Part shown: piece by piece, positions 24,153 through 37,404 of the stretch
Layout of the letters: every line of letters begins with the position of its first letter
Position numbering within the stretch: position 1 is the first letter of the stretch
Assembly: GCF_041146795.1 (NCBI RefSeq)
Contig: NC_135167.1
Coordinates: 8,228,954 to 8,292,953 of the forward strand
Reading direction: 5' to 3'
Length of the DNA: 64,000 nt
From: Maylandia zebra
Taxonomy: Eukaryota; Chordata; Actinopteri; Cichliformes; Cichlidae
Program-made: the position numbers and the translations under genes
Notes under the pieces: generated by a model
What the model saw: only the letters and a program-made list of their open reading frames with translations
Told to the model about the DNA's origin: nothing
Database searches by the model: none

Positions 24153-26193
24153 TCAAGTCTGAGTAGCAGCAGTCTTTCCCCTCTCAATCGCCACACAGTG
24201 AAAGCCACGAGTTCCATCAGGACCCCTTGGCAGCCTCATTACTCCTGGCGGCAGGCCATCAGCATTCTGGATCTTTCTACCCAGCATCGGGCTGCCGACA
24301 GGGCTGCTTTCCTGTGATGCCACCTGCTTCCGCCGCTGAACCCACGGGCTCCCTGAAGGTGTGAGGCTACTGTCTGAGGAGTAATCTGCCCAACGACGTC
24401 CAGACTCAGGGCTCAGTCTACCCTCAACAGCTAAGGGAGACTTGTGGGAATGAGGAGATTTGCGCTGAGAACACGGGCTAGCACGAGGGCTAGACCAGGG
24501 GCTGTTACGTGGGGACATACTTGGACTCAGGTGATTATTCTGGAAGCTAATGCCTGCAGTGGTGGGGCTGAGCTTGTTGCACGACTGGGATTTTCTAGCC
24601 AATCTGGGAGATGTAGGGGTGCTCTCTGTCTCCGAAGAGCTGCAAGCAGAGTCGTCCCCATGATACTGAAGCTCTCGTACCCGGCTGTTTAGAGAGCGGC
24701 TTTTCCGCATCCCTCCTTCCTCACGAGGTCGTTCTTTTGGTACCTTCTTTTTAGGCGGCTTGGTGCCAATCAGAACCACTTTCAACCCCAGTAAACTGGG
24801 TCCTCCGTTCTCACTCCCTGCAGCTTCGTTGGCTTTAACAGCAGCCTCCACCTCCTCAAACTCCACAATGGCACATTCTTCAGTGCCCAGCTGAGCGTAG
24901 CGACCACTCAGCCTCTTCAGGTCAGCCGGCAGGTCCTTTCCAGGTTTCAAGACTCTAACAGAGGCAATGGCACCGTATGTTCCAAATGCTTTCAGTAACA
25001 GCTTCATCAGCTGCTCCTGTTGAGTGGCTCCTCCTTCAGCACTTCCATTATCCTTAGTGAGAGCAGCCAGCTCTGGCCACCTCTGCAAATCACTTAATAG
25101 TAGCATGCGGCTGGGCAGTGACTCGCTGGCAAAGACTGGTACTGCGGATTTACGTCGCACCTTACGCCCCTCATCATTCAGCTCAAGGATCTTTGAGTGT
25201 CTCAGAGCATAAGCAGTGGTTCTCCAGTCACGAGTTAAGTGTTTCACCTGGGGGAAAAAAAAACAAACAAACAACATCTTTGTTACAGTCATATACCCAG
25301 TGACCATCGGGTCACAATTTCAGTGAAACTACCTTTAATTATGAGTTATTAAGCTTCAGTAAAAATGGCCACGCTAACTTCAGTCTGTCACCAAGATAGA
25401 CTAAGAATGTTTCACAGCTTCTTGTTAATCATACTTCCTAAATCTCTAATTATACCCATTAATTTAAGCCAAAAATTCTGACTTTACTATATTGCCCAAA
25501 CTTATGTTTTAGCTCAGTGATTCTGAGCTCATGGTTGAATCAGATTAAATCAGCAAGTGCTCATCCCTTACTATAGTCAGTTTGCCATATAGTACATTCC
25601 AAACGTGTAGTGACTAGTACTCTGTTAAAGTATCTCACTATGCCTTAAACTGGTCTACAGCTGTCACTACCCAAGTACTGTACATTGCTTGATACTGCAC
25701 CGAAGGAAAAATTAAACTGACTAGAGTAAGGAGTATGATGTTCTTTATCGTCTACCACATGTACTGTTGCACAGGTGTATACTTATTACATTAAAAAAAA
25801 AAACCAAAACAATGTCAATATGATCCTCTCAGGTACAAGTTTTGGATGTCATCAGGACAGTCCCACCCACCTGCTGTTCAAACTGTTTGCAAGAAGCAAC
25901 CAGTCATGACAGTTTGCTTTTTCAGAACAGAGCCTGCACCAAGTGCAAGGCAAATAATTATTTTGAAGTGTAGCACTATTCTGTTTGAGTCTAAAAATAT
26001 TGACCTGGAAAGATTTTTATTCATCAAATTCAGAATTTTTTTTTTTTTTTTTTTTTTAGAAAATGCACATCAATATTTTTCTTCTGGCCAATGTAATCTG
26101 TCAAGAGTTTATTCTATACAGAGATATTGAGTAGAGGGTAATAAATGTGTGAATGATCATGAATACAATCTAGGTTTAATCTGTGCAGACAGA

Positions 26194-26228
<35 letters not shown>

Positions 26229-28793
26229 CAACACATCTGAATTGAGCTGAAATTAGCACAAGCTGTTGTGAATTAACGTGAGAATATCACCAAACAGCAA
26301 CAGCTAGTCATGCTGACACTAGAAGCAGCCAGTCATTGTTATTCAGCTCTCACAAGCTTCTGTCACTAGGAGATAAAAATGACTTTCATCTTTAGCCATA
26401 TTTCAATTCTAAGACTACCTTTTCTCTCAGCATTACTTAAAAGTTAATTTATTCATTGTGGTCAACTATAAATCACAATGTGCAACGCAACACACACTGG
26501 CTATAGTAATACAAGACATAATTCTGAGTCTCTAGTATAAAATTTAGTATGTGATGTGTATGTTTTAGCCAGCAGCAGAAGAGTATGTGTACTTTCCCAC
26601 CTTAGTTTGATGTGTACTGAAATGAGACATTGCCGTGTTTCTAGACTACCTCAAAATTTTGCCACCGTTACCTTTTTGAAGGACGTGAGCAACTTGACGC
26701 TAACAAACCCGAGTTTGTTACGTCTGACATGTTTAAGCAGGAAGGCATCATGCTCCAAGTTTTCATCAGACAGGTAGTACTCAATCTGAGTAACCAACTT
26801 CTGGATAAGCTCTGGATCCGGGGGCTGCCAGCTCTCCTCCTCCAGTTCTCCTCCGCTGGTCCCGGCACCACTGTGTGTGGGAAGATAACGTGCATCATGG
26901 CCAGAGAACCTTTTTTAGTGCGTTACCGAAATAGCAGAATGTTTCATATCCTCAACCACCAACATTACAACTGTTACACATTTTACTTTCATTAATACAA
27001 TAAGCCAGAGGCTTACAAGTTTTTGGCAGTAATACAATCTTATCCTGTCATTTCTTCAAACAACATGCTGGCATGAGAAGCGTTTGACCGTTTGCTTCCC
27101 TCCTTCCTGATTTTTCTTTCAGCAGTTGACAAGCTGCGTCTCTAGCCACAGTCACCATGCCTCAGTGCCAGACCTTTACACCAGTGTCCCACCAGTCCTG
27201 AAACTGCCAAGACCTCTCCATCTGAAGGCCAGAGACACAGGCTCTCCCTCCCACATAGAATATGGTGGTTCACCACATCAACTTCACACAGTTTACAAAA
27301 GCTGGTATCAACAGTGCATAACTGAAGCTTTGAGGCATAATTTGACAGCACCCTGACAGCTGCCGTAAAGCTGCACAGTCAGGTAGCCTTACAGATTAGA
27401 GTGAGGGTCTGAATGAAATTTTGTGGATGACTCATCACCTCCTCCAGCCTCCTCCCTCACACACCCTCGCTCAGCAGCTTTCCAGCCCACTGACCATACA
27501 GCTGGCACGAGCCCACATCTTCCCCAGGATGTCAGATAAAGCACGACAAGAATTTAGAAGAGAATACCTTCCTGCATTCCTCAAATAATAGGACGAGAGG
27601 CACGAGCAAAGACAACGCAAGAGATTATTCGATAGTTATACATTTATTTTCAAGTCACTCTACACAAGTTCTCTGGAGGAATGCAGGAGGAATATTAGAC
27701 TAACAAACCAACAGCTTACATTTAACACGTCCTAAAAACGATTCCTAGACCTTAACCACTTAAAATACCAGCTGTGTGAAAAACGTGCTGTAAAGCAATA
27801 GCTTGCAGGCGTTACCGAGCCCTTTGTCACACAGGTCACACCTCAGTAGCTCCAAGTAAACAAATGCTTGGTATGAAGAAAGAGATTTATTTTCCCCTTT
27901 GGCCTTTCTACCACTGACTCACTCTTTGTGCATGTAGTTCAAGTAGGTACCTTATAGGCCAGAGGATAAAAATAGCAGGCCATGACGCAGGGGAATTAGA
28001 TTAAAGTGAAGGTGCCATCCTTTATCTCTCCGTCTCAGGTGTCTAGCTTTATAGCTATGATGCTGCCTACTGGTGGTTAAACACTTCCAACCCAAAAGAC
28101 AATAATAATAAATAATAATATCCCTCACCCGTGTCTGTGAGGATTTACACTCCCAATTGTAAGCATCTATTTTCATCTACTGCACTCGTTGCCGGGTTTT
28201 GTTGTGCCTGTGATGCACCTGTTGGAATTTGTGACATTTCTACAATAGCCTTTCATGTGAGTGGCATTCTTATACTGAAACAAAACAGTCCAACTGTGCC
28301 AAAGCTGCTCCCGTGCTGTAATCATCAGCTTAAGAATAAAATTCAGAGCACAAAGACACTCGTGGGGTTCCAGTAAGAACTAACACAGTCACTTGTTTTA
28401 CTTCCAACCTTGCTGAACTTCCTTGGAGGGAACTGAACAAATAAACTAACAGGTTTCACATTAACGTGTAGGATAGGATTTAGTTAGTTTGAGTTTTCAC
28501 AGCACTAGGCATTACGGTAATTAACTTAAAGTAGCAAATAACACAAACCTCGATTTGTCATGTCTTCCGATTTCGTCCTCGCTACAGCTACCTCCGAGGA
28601 AGTCAGCATTATTGGATGTCACTTCCTCGGGTTCCTCGTCCTCAGCCGCTTGAATGGCCACTGTTATCGTCACCGTCCCCATCTCCTGCGAGAGCTGGTC
28701 CACGGTAATTACCTCATCGATGCCCTGCTCCGCCGACGCATCCGAGGCGCATTCCGTTGAGTTCACACTGGGTACCCCCACGGACCCGCTCAT
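24153..28793 (-). CDS. larp6: larp6, La-related protein 6, 3 coding exons
   Basis: Exons in transcript order: 28793-28549, 26870-26672, 25247-24153; junction phases are 2 and 0 with GT-AG sites. The product is 512 aa (human LARP6 is 491). The N-terminus is acidic (IQAAEDEEPEEV, like human IQEAEDVDELED). The La motif is on exon 2 (about residues 95-148: IEYYLSDENLEHDAFLLKHV, RRNKLGFVSVKLLTSFKK) and continues in exon 3 (RDWRTTAYALRHS). An RRM-like domain follows (AFGTYGAIASVRVLKPGK, ECAIVEFEEVEAAVKA), then a PPKKK basic stretch, a long Ser/Pro-rich region (SPWSSP, SDSSLTPSGSPWV), and the C-terminal LSA motif LPPGVMRLPRGPDGTRGFH. LARP6 binds the 5' stem-loop of type I collagen mRNAs and regulates their translation (family knowledge). 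It is head-to-head with lrrc49, as in human 15q23. The start was chosen at MSGSV; MGTVTI (39 codons in) is the other option. Zebrafish has two larp6 copies; I cannot tell which this is. Confidence 0.95.
26197..26226. repeat. Poly-A run (30), larp6 intron 2
   Basis: A pure A30 tract. With the T19 run at 26039-26057 it may mark a small processed or LINE-mobilised insertion between them, but no target duplication is evident. Confidence 0.8.
26871..28548 (-). other. larp6 intron 1
   Basis: 1.7-kb intron. Nothing recognised. The open frame at 27126-27356 shows no domain and no splice support, and I treat it as chance. Confidence 0.5.
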
Positions 28794-29384
28794 ATTCTTC
28801 GAATAAGTAAAGGTGGTTTCACCCGGTCCCTTCACGTCCACGATTTTAGCAGCAGCAGCAGCGCCTCTCTGGAAGCTTTTAATCTTACCCGACTCGAAGG
28901 CACAGACAGGATACTGGGCGCCCAAAGCTGCACGTCGCCTTTTCGGGCACAGGTGATGGCGGAGAAGGACCCAGGGGGCTCCGAAGACGCGCTCCACGGC
29001 TCGCCAGAGACCCCCTATCCAAATCAGACCCGACGAAGGGCCCTTAGGAGCAGCGGGGCTTGTAGCAGCCAGCGAGACGCAGTCTGGACCTGGTGAGACC
29101 GACGGTCTGGAGCCTCCTTGTGCTTCTGCTTCTGCTGCTGCTTTTACTTCCTCATATGTAAGAGGCTCTCTGCTTTTGAAACGAGCTCTGGGATTGGGCC
29201 GCTGTAGCGTCTCTTCGCACTCATTCCCAACCCACAAGCAAAAGCTGACACAAAGCCAAGAAGGAGGCAAGAGAAAGGAGAGGCAACGCATGAAGGCGTT
29301 CACCAAAGCGTACATGTTTTGATTTTTAGTTTCCCCCCCAGAGTGTTGCCTAAGTCTGCGAAAACGCGAACGTCCCGGCCACAT
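28794..29384 (-). other. In-frame open extension upstream of larp6 ATG
   Basis: The larp6 reading frame stays open for 197 codons upstream of the chosen ATG, up to a methionine at 29384. The region is GC-rich relative to its surroundings and probably is the 5' UTR and promoter. The conceptual peptide includes a hydrophobic stretch (SFLLPPSWLCVSFCLW), an Ala/Glu-rich stretch and an Ala5 run next to larp6. It has no counterpart in the human LARP6 I know. It could be a genuine N-terminal extension, an upstream coding exon of another isoform, or chance. Confidence 0.4.
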
Positions 29385-29854
29385 GTCTCTAAGTAGGGGA
29401 GCAAATTCACGTGTTTCTAATTGGAAAATTGGCGTGCCAAGGACGAACCCCTCCGCTAACGCTGCTAATTGGATAATAGGGTTTTAGCGTGTAGTGGCAA
29501 GCAGGAGGCAAGTTTTACAGGTACATGTCCCCAAAGCAAGCAGGAAAGTTGAACAACAGTAGCCGCTCGGGAACGGTAGAGGCGGCAAGGGGTTAAAAGT
29601 ACAGATAACTAAACGTTATATTTGTTTTATTCTGTTATACTTTATTCAAAAACGATGTATTCAAGATTTGTATGCAACTGGCCAAATGTACGGGCCCACT
29701 GAAATCCACCCTGAACTGGCAGTTTAAGGTTTAAAAAAACAGTTTTATGTTCTTGTTATAGATTTTTTTCCTGCTAAGTTATTGCAATATACTGTTTCGA
29801 AGCCATGTCAGGATTTTTACTTTTTGTTAAATTTTATTTGAAATAAGCCTCTGT

Positions 29855-29995
29855 CAGTGCGCCCCAGGGTGGCTGTGGCTACAATGTAGCTTGCCATCAC
29901 CAGTGTGTGTGAATGGGTGGATGACTGAATGTGTAAAGCGCTTTGGGGTCCTCAGGGACTAGTAAAGCGCTATACAAATACAGGCCATTTACCAT
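29855..29995 (+). repeat. L2-type LINE/SINE 3' tail
   Basis: Contains GTGTAAAGCGCTTTGGGGTC and AAAGCGCTATACAAATACAG, the stem-loop tail shared by L2-clade LINEs and the SINEs they mobilise in fish. No tRNA-like head is visible, so it is probably a 5'-truncated copy. Confidence 0.65.
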
Positions 29996-31390
29996 AAGTT
30001 AATCCAAAGAATATTAATTCCAAAAATGATTGCCAATATCAGTGACCATTGTTGATGTAAGTAAAAAAAAACAGTAAATATTTAACATTTTTATTTAAAA
30101 TGTGTGCATTTCCTACCAAACCATACTTCTGTTGTAATTATTACTTTGCTTGCTCTTTAATGAAACTAGTAATATAAAAGTGAAACTTTTTGTTCTTTGA
30201 CTTAGGCCCTGAGCCCTTAATAAGAATAAAGTATATTTTCAGAGTCACTGATTTCATTACTGTTATAGAGGAAATGTATGTAGGTGTCCAGCTGGAATAT
30301 TATAATTATAATCATATGGTCACTTTTTTATAGGCTTTACCTGAGGTCCATTTTTGCAGCTAGCCATTGGCTTTCAGCTAATAACCCTGCAAATCACCCA
30401 CATCGATGTCATGCAGCCCTGCGTGAAATATCTTTACTCCTCCCCACTGGCAAGCCAGGCTCACAGCTGGTGGGCAGTCTGACTCATTCTCTGCACCACA
30501 TGCCATACAGTGCTCCAGTTTGTGTACAATGCAACATGGGGAGAGAAGGGGGGAAGGAGAGAGACAATGAGTGAGAGAAAGGAAAGAAAAGTTTGCCAAC
30601 AAATAATCTAAAGCATTTAGTGTCTTATTGTATGCTTATCTGCTAGGATCAACTGAGAGAGCCTGCCAGTTTGTAGAAATACCCAGGATTGCATTTGTGT
30701 TTTCTGTCTTTTTCGGTTTGTAAATCTAGTGAATTAGAAAAGTTTTCTGTGAAACAGAAGTCAGAAAACACTGTTAGGGTGATTGTGTTCATGGTAAAAA
30801 CCTCTAAATAATCCCGCAGTCCACTTCCTCTTAACTATAATTGTTCCTTGGCATACATAGCCACTTTCATTTCTTTTTTCAAACATCTGTTCATCTCTTT
30901 ATAGTGTTTACAAAAAATTTACAATGAGGTACAAAAAAATCTTGTTTATGTGATTGGAGTGGCTCTGTATGATTCATCTGCATCTCATAACAAAAACAAA
31001 GTAAAAAAGAACTATGGGGAGTTTCAAAAATCAGAACTCTTTGATTGGAGGCCCCTTTTTTGTCCACATCTTACTCTTTCATCTTTCATCATGAGTATTT
31101 TCTACTTCTTGGACCAAGAAAACTGAACATTAACCATGAAAGAGGGAATTTAAAGAGTTTTTCACTCCTTTTTTCCCACTTTTTTGAGCTTTTCTGTTTT
31201 CAATTAGATTAGATTGCTTGTATAATCCCACTTGGGCATTTAAATTAGTCACAAACAGAGTATATAAAGTAATCTAATGCATACAAAGTCTGGAAACAAT
31301 TTAAAAGATACAGACATATTTATAGATTTCAAAACTGCACAGTTATTAAAACAACATTAAGAGCATAACAATGAAATGACAAAATGTGCA
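29996..31390. other. Intergenic, nothing recognised
   Basis: AT-rich DNA between larp6 and lrrc49. No gene or element recognised. The 30284-30602 open frames on both strands show no domain. Confidence 0.5.
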
Positions 31391-31394
31391 CTGC

Positions 31395-31870
31395 ATAATA
31401 GCAGACTTGATATAAAACATGTTACTGAAATACCCCAGTGAACATATATGCCTTTAGCTAATTTTCTGAAGTCTGTATAATCAGCAAATCTCATGTGAGC
31501 GGGAAGAGCATTCCATAGGTCAGGTGCCATGGCCTCAAAAACCTGCATACCCACAGGCAGGTTTGTAAACCAGACAATAATTTTCTGGTATTCAGTTATA
31601 GAGTAATGAAAAGGAAAAGGTTCGGCTCTGGTAAGGAAGCAAATGTGCTGTCACCAGTGATTAATTGTCCAGCCTTTGATTTAAATCCAACCCAATATGG
31701 CATTGATTTTATAAGATAAAGCTTGAATTCCTGATGCTGTGTGAGTCCTTATTAACCAGTCATTAGGACTGAAACCTCTCAATTTTAGATTTTTACAGAT
31801 TTACTTTCAGAAGACAAATGTTACCATATTATTAAAATATATCAATGTATTATGACCTCAAAGCAGAGGT
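31395..31870 (-). repeat. Possible LINE-derived repeat
   Basis: The minus-strand peptide around 31450-31550 contains APDLWNALPAHMR, resembling the LWNSLP motif at the C-terminal end of several fish non-LTR retrotransposon proteins. The rest is noncoding and too decayed to assign. Confidence 0.35.
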
Positions 31871-31914
31871 CAGTCATGCTCATAACTTTCTATTAAAATC
31901 AAAAATTCACAGAT

Positions 31915-32625
31915 CTGGTTCATTTTCTCACTGCACAAATTATGTATAAAGCAATAAAAAACCTGCTTCCTGACAATATTCTAAAACTGTTTTCTAAAAG
32001 GGAATGGGGATACAATTTGAGGGGGAATTAAATTTAAAACATCCTTGTATCTGTACAACATTAAAGAGTTTTTGCATCTCTGTGTGTGGAGTGAAGCTGT
32101 GGAACAGACTAGGTAAAGATATGAAGCAATGTCCGAGCATGGCACAGTTTAAAAAGAGGTTTAAGGATATGGTTTTTACAGGGTACAGGGAGGAGGTAGA
32201 GATTTGATAGGATGTTCTTGTCTAATATTTTCATGTGTGTGCGGGTGCACGGGTATGTTGGTATGGGTATATATATCTGTAGGTTGTGTATCCTTTGAGG
32301 TCTTACTGGGGTTATTGAAAATGTGTGTATGTGTATATACGTATGTATGGATAGATAGAAACATATATGTATATTATATATGAAAAATTTATAATAAAAA
32401 AACACATAACATATAATGTAATTGCAAGGAGGTATTTCTGTTGTCTATTGATTACTAGATAGTGGAAAAGGGGTGGGATTAAATAAGCTTGTGCTTCTTC
32501 CTGCTCCTTTTTGAACATGAAAGTTATTTGTAGTTGTGGTTGCTCGTTTTCCTTTTGTTTTGCTTTGTTTATTTGTCTCTTTTACTTCTATGTTGTTGTA
32601 CTTTTTCAACATGTTCAAAATAAAG

Positions 32626-32631
<6 letters not shown>
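31915..32631 (+). mobile_element. LINE 3' end (L2/Rex-like), 5'-truncated
   Basis: The reading runs from a MYKAIKNLLPDN motif (about 31948) to GVKLWNRLGKDMKQCPSMAQ and FKKRFKDMVFTGYREE (32004-32207). This is the typical C-terminal end of a fish non-LTR retrotransposon protein. A 3' UTR follows and ends in a TTCAAAATAAAGATC tail directly joined to a (CAAT)n array. Only the last part of the element is present, as expected after incomplete reverse transcription. Confidence 0.75.

Positions 32632-32690
<59 letters not shown>
32632..32690. repeat. (CAAT)n microsatellite, LINE tail
   Basis: About 14 tandem CAAT units immediately after the LINE poly(A)-like signal; this simple repeat is probably the element's own 3' terminus. 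Confidence 0.9.
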
Positions 32691-32699
32691 CTTTCTTTG

Positions 32700-34600
32700 A
32701 CATTTCCTGTTTGGTCAGTGTTGTTTTGTCAGTTTCTGGGTTTCATTACTTTGGACTAAAACATCTCAACAGCTCTAGGATGGGTTATGATGAAATTTTG
32801 AACTGACATTACCCTAAAAACTTGTGTAACCCCATGACCTTTCCCCTAAATCTATGACATTTGGATCCACATTGCCTGTTCTTTATCTTTGTTGCTGGTG
32901 CTAATGTTACTATATTTATGTTAGCACAGCTGTGCAGCCTGACAGCCACTAGCAAATGTTTAAAAGCAAAGGAACCACTTAAAATGACTCATTTAATTCA
33001 GAGAAAGCTTTCAGATGGGCAGTATATCCACCTGAGTTTAAGATTCTTAAATAGAAAGAGTACCACTGTGAAAACCTTATTTGCTATTTTTGATGTTGCT
33101 GTCTTGTTGTTGTTTTAAGTATGTAAGGATGTACACTAATGCTCGTCTCTTTAGCAGACCCTGCCATTATTGGTATGATTTCACATGATCGAAAGAATGG
33201 TGCTGAACAACCAGGCAAATTTTCCCCTTCATGTTTCTATTTTACTTTCCTGTTTGAAGAAATGAGTCATGGTTGTAACCCTGCTAGTCCCCACTTATTC
33301 CAATCCACATGACAAATAAAGTGCTGTTTGGGCATGCATACATTAAAGTAATTCTTTCAGTTTTGTTACACTGTGTGTTTTCTCTTATTACACTTTTTTT
33401 TCAAACACTGACCTTGTTATGTAACATATAATGATACTGTGGATCATACAATCTGTCTGTAGGCAAAAAGACAGAATTACAGTTATACTTAAAGAAGCAC
33501 AAGGAAATAAATGTTTAAAATGATTAACCCCTCATTGTCACGTTCATTTAATTTCACACAATCTGTGATGTGACATAAATCGTTTCAGCTATTAAGGGTT
33601 AACCAAAAATGTTTGCTAACCGATTTGAATGACAAGAAAAACTGACGCGAACTCAGTCACCCCGTTGCAATCTTTCTCTCTTTTTTTCTGTCTCTCTGTC
33701 TTTAACCCAAGTGTTCGCCCTACACTGTAACCATGTACACGCACATGGGGGTTGCTTTTTGTCCGTAGCAGGGAGGCAGATCGCTTCAATATGACTAAAG
33801 GGGATCTGTTATATATCCCCACAGCATGAGAAATGCAGGCATACACACACTTCTTTCTTTTTTCCTTTTGAATGTTTAGAAATGATGTTTGTATATCTAG
33901 ATTTCATCTGTCAGTCAAGGCAAAGGCCACACTGTGCTTTTGCCAACAAATCAGCACTGATGGTACAATTACACTATATTTTGATTATTTGTTGTTTCAT
34001 GATGAAAAAACACATCCCCCGAGGGTATACGTTTCTCTGGCAACCAACAATATATGTACCTTTTGCTGTGTTGTATGTCAGACCTATACAGAATGTGATA
34101 TTTTCAGGTTCACATTTCAAATGTTTGAGGGCAAGCTGTACTCATTTCATATTTATGTGTGGACGTATCTACCTCTTTGATCTTTGTTAACTATAATTAT
34201 AATCTTTTGTAGTTGTTTTTTGGCCAATTTAAACTTTTGATGTATTAACAAAATATGTAATGGCAGAAATTTGCAAAACAAAAATTTGGTGCTGTGTCTG
34301 TTTTCTGTCCAGGAAACAACAATCTGAATTAGAGCACCAAATATCTGTCTATATAGAGCTAAATTTAAATAGTACTTTGTCAATATGGCCTGCCACTCAA
34401 ACTGTTCATCACCTCCCATCATATGTGTCAGCCTGTGCTTCATGAATAGACAATGACAGGCAGTGTGTGGGATGTCCCTTTTGATGAATCTGGACTTGTC
34501 TTCACTTAGCAACAGCTTATTACTGCCAGAGTAAAAAGGGCTGAAAATACATCATAATCTATTTTATGACAATTGTTGTTTTGGCAAGGCTGCTGACTAA
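32700..34600. other. Intergenic, nothing recognised
   Basis: About 1.9 kb of AT-rich DNA. Overlapping open frames at 33872-34190 and 34153-34512 show no known domain and compete with each other, so none is called. Confidence 0.5.
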
Positions 34601-34619
34601 CCACCCCCTGGATTAAATG

Positions 34620-35735
34620 GTTCTTAGAGTGAAAAGACTGGTAAATCTATGGATAAAGACAAGGTGCAAAATACCCTCTGTTTACGATATTACAAGAATA
34701 AAACAAAAATATAACTTGTATTCCGACTTTGCTCTGTACTTTGTTGAAGCACCTTTGGCAACAATTATTGCATATGATGCAACGAGCTTTATATGCAAGA
34801 ATGCACACCTATTTTGGGGCAGAACCTCTCAAACTCCATGTGGCTGGATGGGGAACAGCAGTGCACAGCCATTTTCAGATCTTTCACGAGATGTTCAATC
34901 AGGTTCAAGTCTGGGCTCTGGTTCTGATAGGACATTCACAGAGTGGTCTTGAAGCCACTCCTTTATTATCTTAGCTGTGTGCTTAGGCTTGTTGTACTGT
35001 TGGGAGATGGGGTATTCTGGAGCAGGTTATCATCAAGCATGTACATTCCTCCACCCATCTTTCCCTCTACCCTGACTCAACCCTCCCACTTTTTGCTGCC
35101 AAAAAGATATCCCCACAGCATAATGCTGCCACCACCATGCTTCACTACAGGGATGATTTTGGCCAGGTGATGAGTGGTGCCTGGTTTCCTCCAGACATGA
35201 CACTCAGCATTCACTCCAAGGTGTTCATTCTTTGTCTCAGACCACAAGATTTCATTTCTCATGGTCGAGTCCTTCAGATGCCTTCTGGTAAAGTCCACAC
35301 AGGGTGTGTTTTTTATTGAGTCCTCTCTACAATACAAGCCTGGAAGAGACCTAGTGGTTCCAAATTTCTTCCATTTGATGATGGAGGATGGAGGCCACTG
35401 TGCTTATTGGGTCCTTCAGTGCCACAGGAATTTTTCTGTTCCCTTCCTTGCTTTGACAGGGACTGTCGAGTATGAGACCTTACATAGACAGGTGTGTTCT
35501 ATGTCCAATCTCATGTCCAATCAACTGAGCATCCTACAGATGGACTGTGAATACTTATGTACTGTTTGTTAATGTTTTTTTTTTGTTTTTTTTTTTTAAA
35601 GATTTGCAAGAAATTCAAACAAACTTTCTACACATTGTCATTTTGGGGTATTGAGAATGGAATATTGAGGTAAAATGAACTGAATCCATTTTGGAATAAG
35701 GCTGTAACATGATGAAACAAGTGAAGCATTCACTG
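34620..35735 (-). mobile_element. Tc1-family DNA transposon, degraded
   Basis: Minus-strand translation of 35080-35337 gives Tc1 transposase pieces: [20 protein letters not shown], then [20 protein letters not shown], then [11 protein letters not shown], ending where a frame break falls. The flanks (34730-35080 and 35340-35730, including TGAATACTTATGTAC and TTTTGGAATAAGGCTGTAAC) match the rest of a common fish Tc1 element as I remember it. The copy has several internal deletions and no intact frame. Edges are approximate. Confidence 0.8.
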
Positions 35736-35739
35736 GATT

Positions 35740-37400
35740 ATCAGCAAGGGTTCTGCATCATTTTCTGTGAACAAGTGGATGATTTCTGGGAAGAAACACC
35801 GTGGATGAGTTTTTCAAAATCATTTTTTTGGCCTTTGAGCACCACAAGGTCATCTAGTTCATTGTCTTTAAGAGAAAAAACTGTACATATGCTCTCCAAA
35901 ATACACCAATCAATAATAATCCCTCTCAATAATAATACATTTGAAATAGTATTTTTCCATCTCTACTTGACAATGGTCAAGTAGACACTAAAAAAGCAGT
36001 TTGGGAACAGGGCCAGTGTATTTTCTTATTCTGATTCTACAGTCATCAACTCAGTATAGCAATTTGTGTTTTTAATTCAGTTCCCTTTTTTTGTTTTTTT
36101 TGTTTTCAGCTTAGTACTCATACATGTTGTGTACTTTCTGTAGCAGCCATATAAAGTATGGCTATGTCTATAAACTAGTTTAGATCTATTAGGCCTGTGT
36201 TACATACACCACATACTTTTAACTAACTAACTGTCATTCAAATTCAGGTAGCTGCACAGATAAAATGTTAAGAGGGCACAGGAAGCTAATGCTGTGGATG
36301 AATCAGCATTCTGAGAAATTCCAAAATTGCAGCTATGACTTAGCGACACAGCTAAATAGAACATAATTAGTGCTATGTGTTGCACCTGTGCCTTTTCTTA
36401 TACTTACAGAGAAAAACAGTGCAGAAGGTCTGCTACGAGTGTTAATGTGTGTTTAATTTTATTTTTTGTCAGCACTGCATCAATTATATGGAGTGCAATA
36501 AAGTAGTGAAAAAAAACCCCTCAATATTTTCACAGGTGCAGGTCGAAGTAATTACAGGGTTTTGAAATACTTTGGTTTAATTGTATTCAGAAATTTGATG
36601 GGAGAAGTGCATACAATACACAGCTAATGTGTTTTATATGCAAATGTTGTTTAGTTGTGTTACATATTACACATTACACTACAATTAGGATATGCGGAAG
36701 ATACTGCTGCTCATATTCTTTCGACCTATCTAACTTTCTTCTGTTGGTTGGCTGGCTTGAAAACACTGACTCTACCTCAGTCTCAAAAGTTGGTGTGACT
36801 GACCAGGGCAAAGGTTAATAGTTTTTGCTTGGTCTACCTCTATGTCAAAGCAGTGCTTTTTTCTTCTGCATTAACTTTGAGATAGGTGTCTTCTGAGAGG
36901 GGATATTTGATTGGCTGAATGCTATCCCTGACCTGTTTAACTGAGAATGATCTTCAGTGTGATGTAAAATGGAAACAAGACTCAATACTCTGTAAACACG
37001 GATAGCCCCAAGTGACCCTCGTACTGCCCACTCTCTGTTATTTATGTACTTTGTCAGATGCAGCTTATAAAGTGAAAGACTAATTACAGCAGCTTAGAGA
37101 GCCAGTGCTGCTGCTTTGGGATACTACTTTCAGTACCCCAGTTCTACTGTTTCATGATAATTTGACCAAAAACAAATTAACTTGTGACATAACCTTGATG
37201 TAAACATGGTATGAAATAATAGCTTACAAGGCAATAATATATTCTATTAAAAGATAAACAAATTAAGGGGTGTTTAGTAATGGATTACATGTAATCACAA
37301 TTATATAACCCAAACACAAAAAAAAGTAAACATAATTAGCCTGAATTAGATTTGCAAGATGTGAGACCAGGTTATAGTTACAGTACTTGATTGTATTTTG
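35740..37400. other. Intergenic, nothing recognised
   Basis: 1.7 kb AT-rich DNA with no supported gene or identifiable element. Confidence 0.5.
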
Positions 37401-37404
37401 ATTA

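Noticed and set aside
27126-27356. 76-codon frame in larp6 intron 1
   Set aside because: No family resemblance, and a minus-strand frame covers the same bases; probably chance.
33872-34512. Overlapping frames of about 100 codons on both strands
   Set aside because: AT-rich, mutually incompatible, no motif and no splice context.
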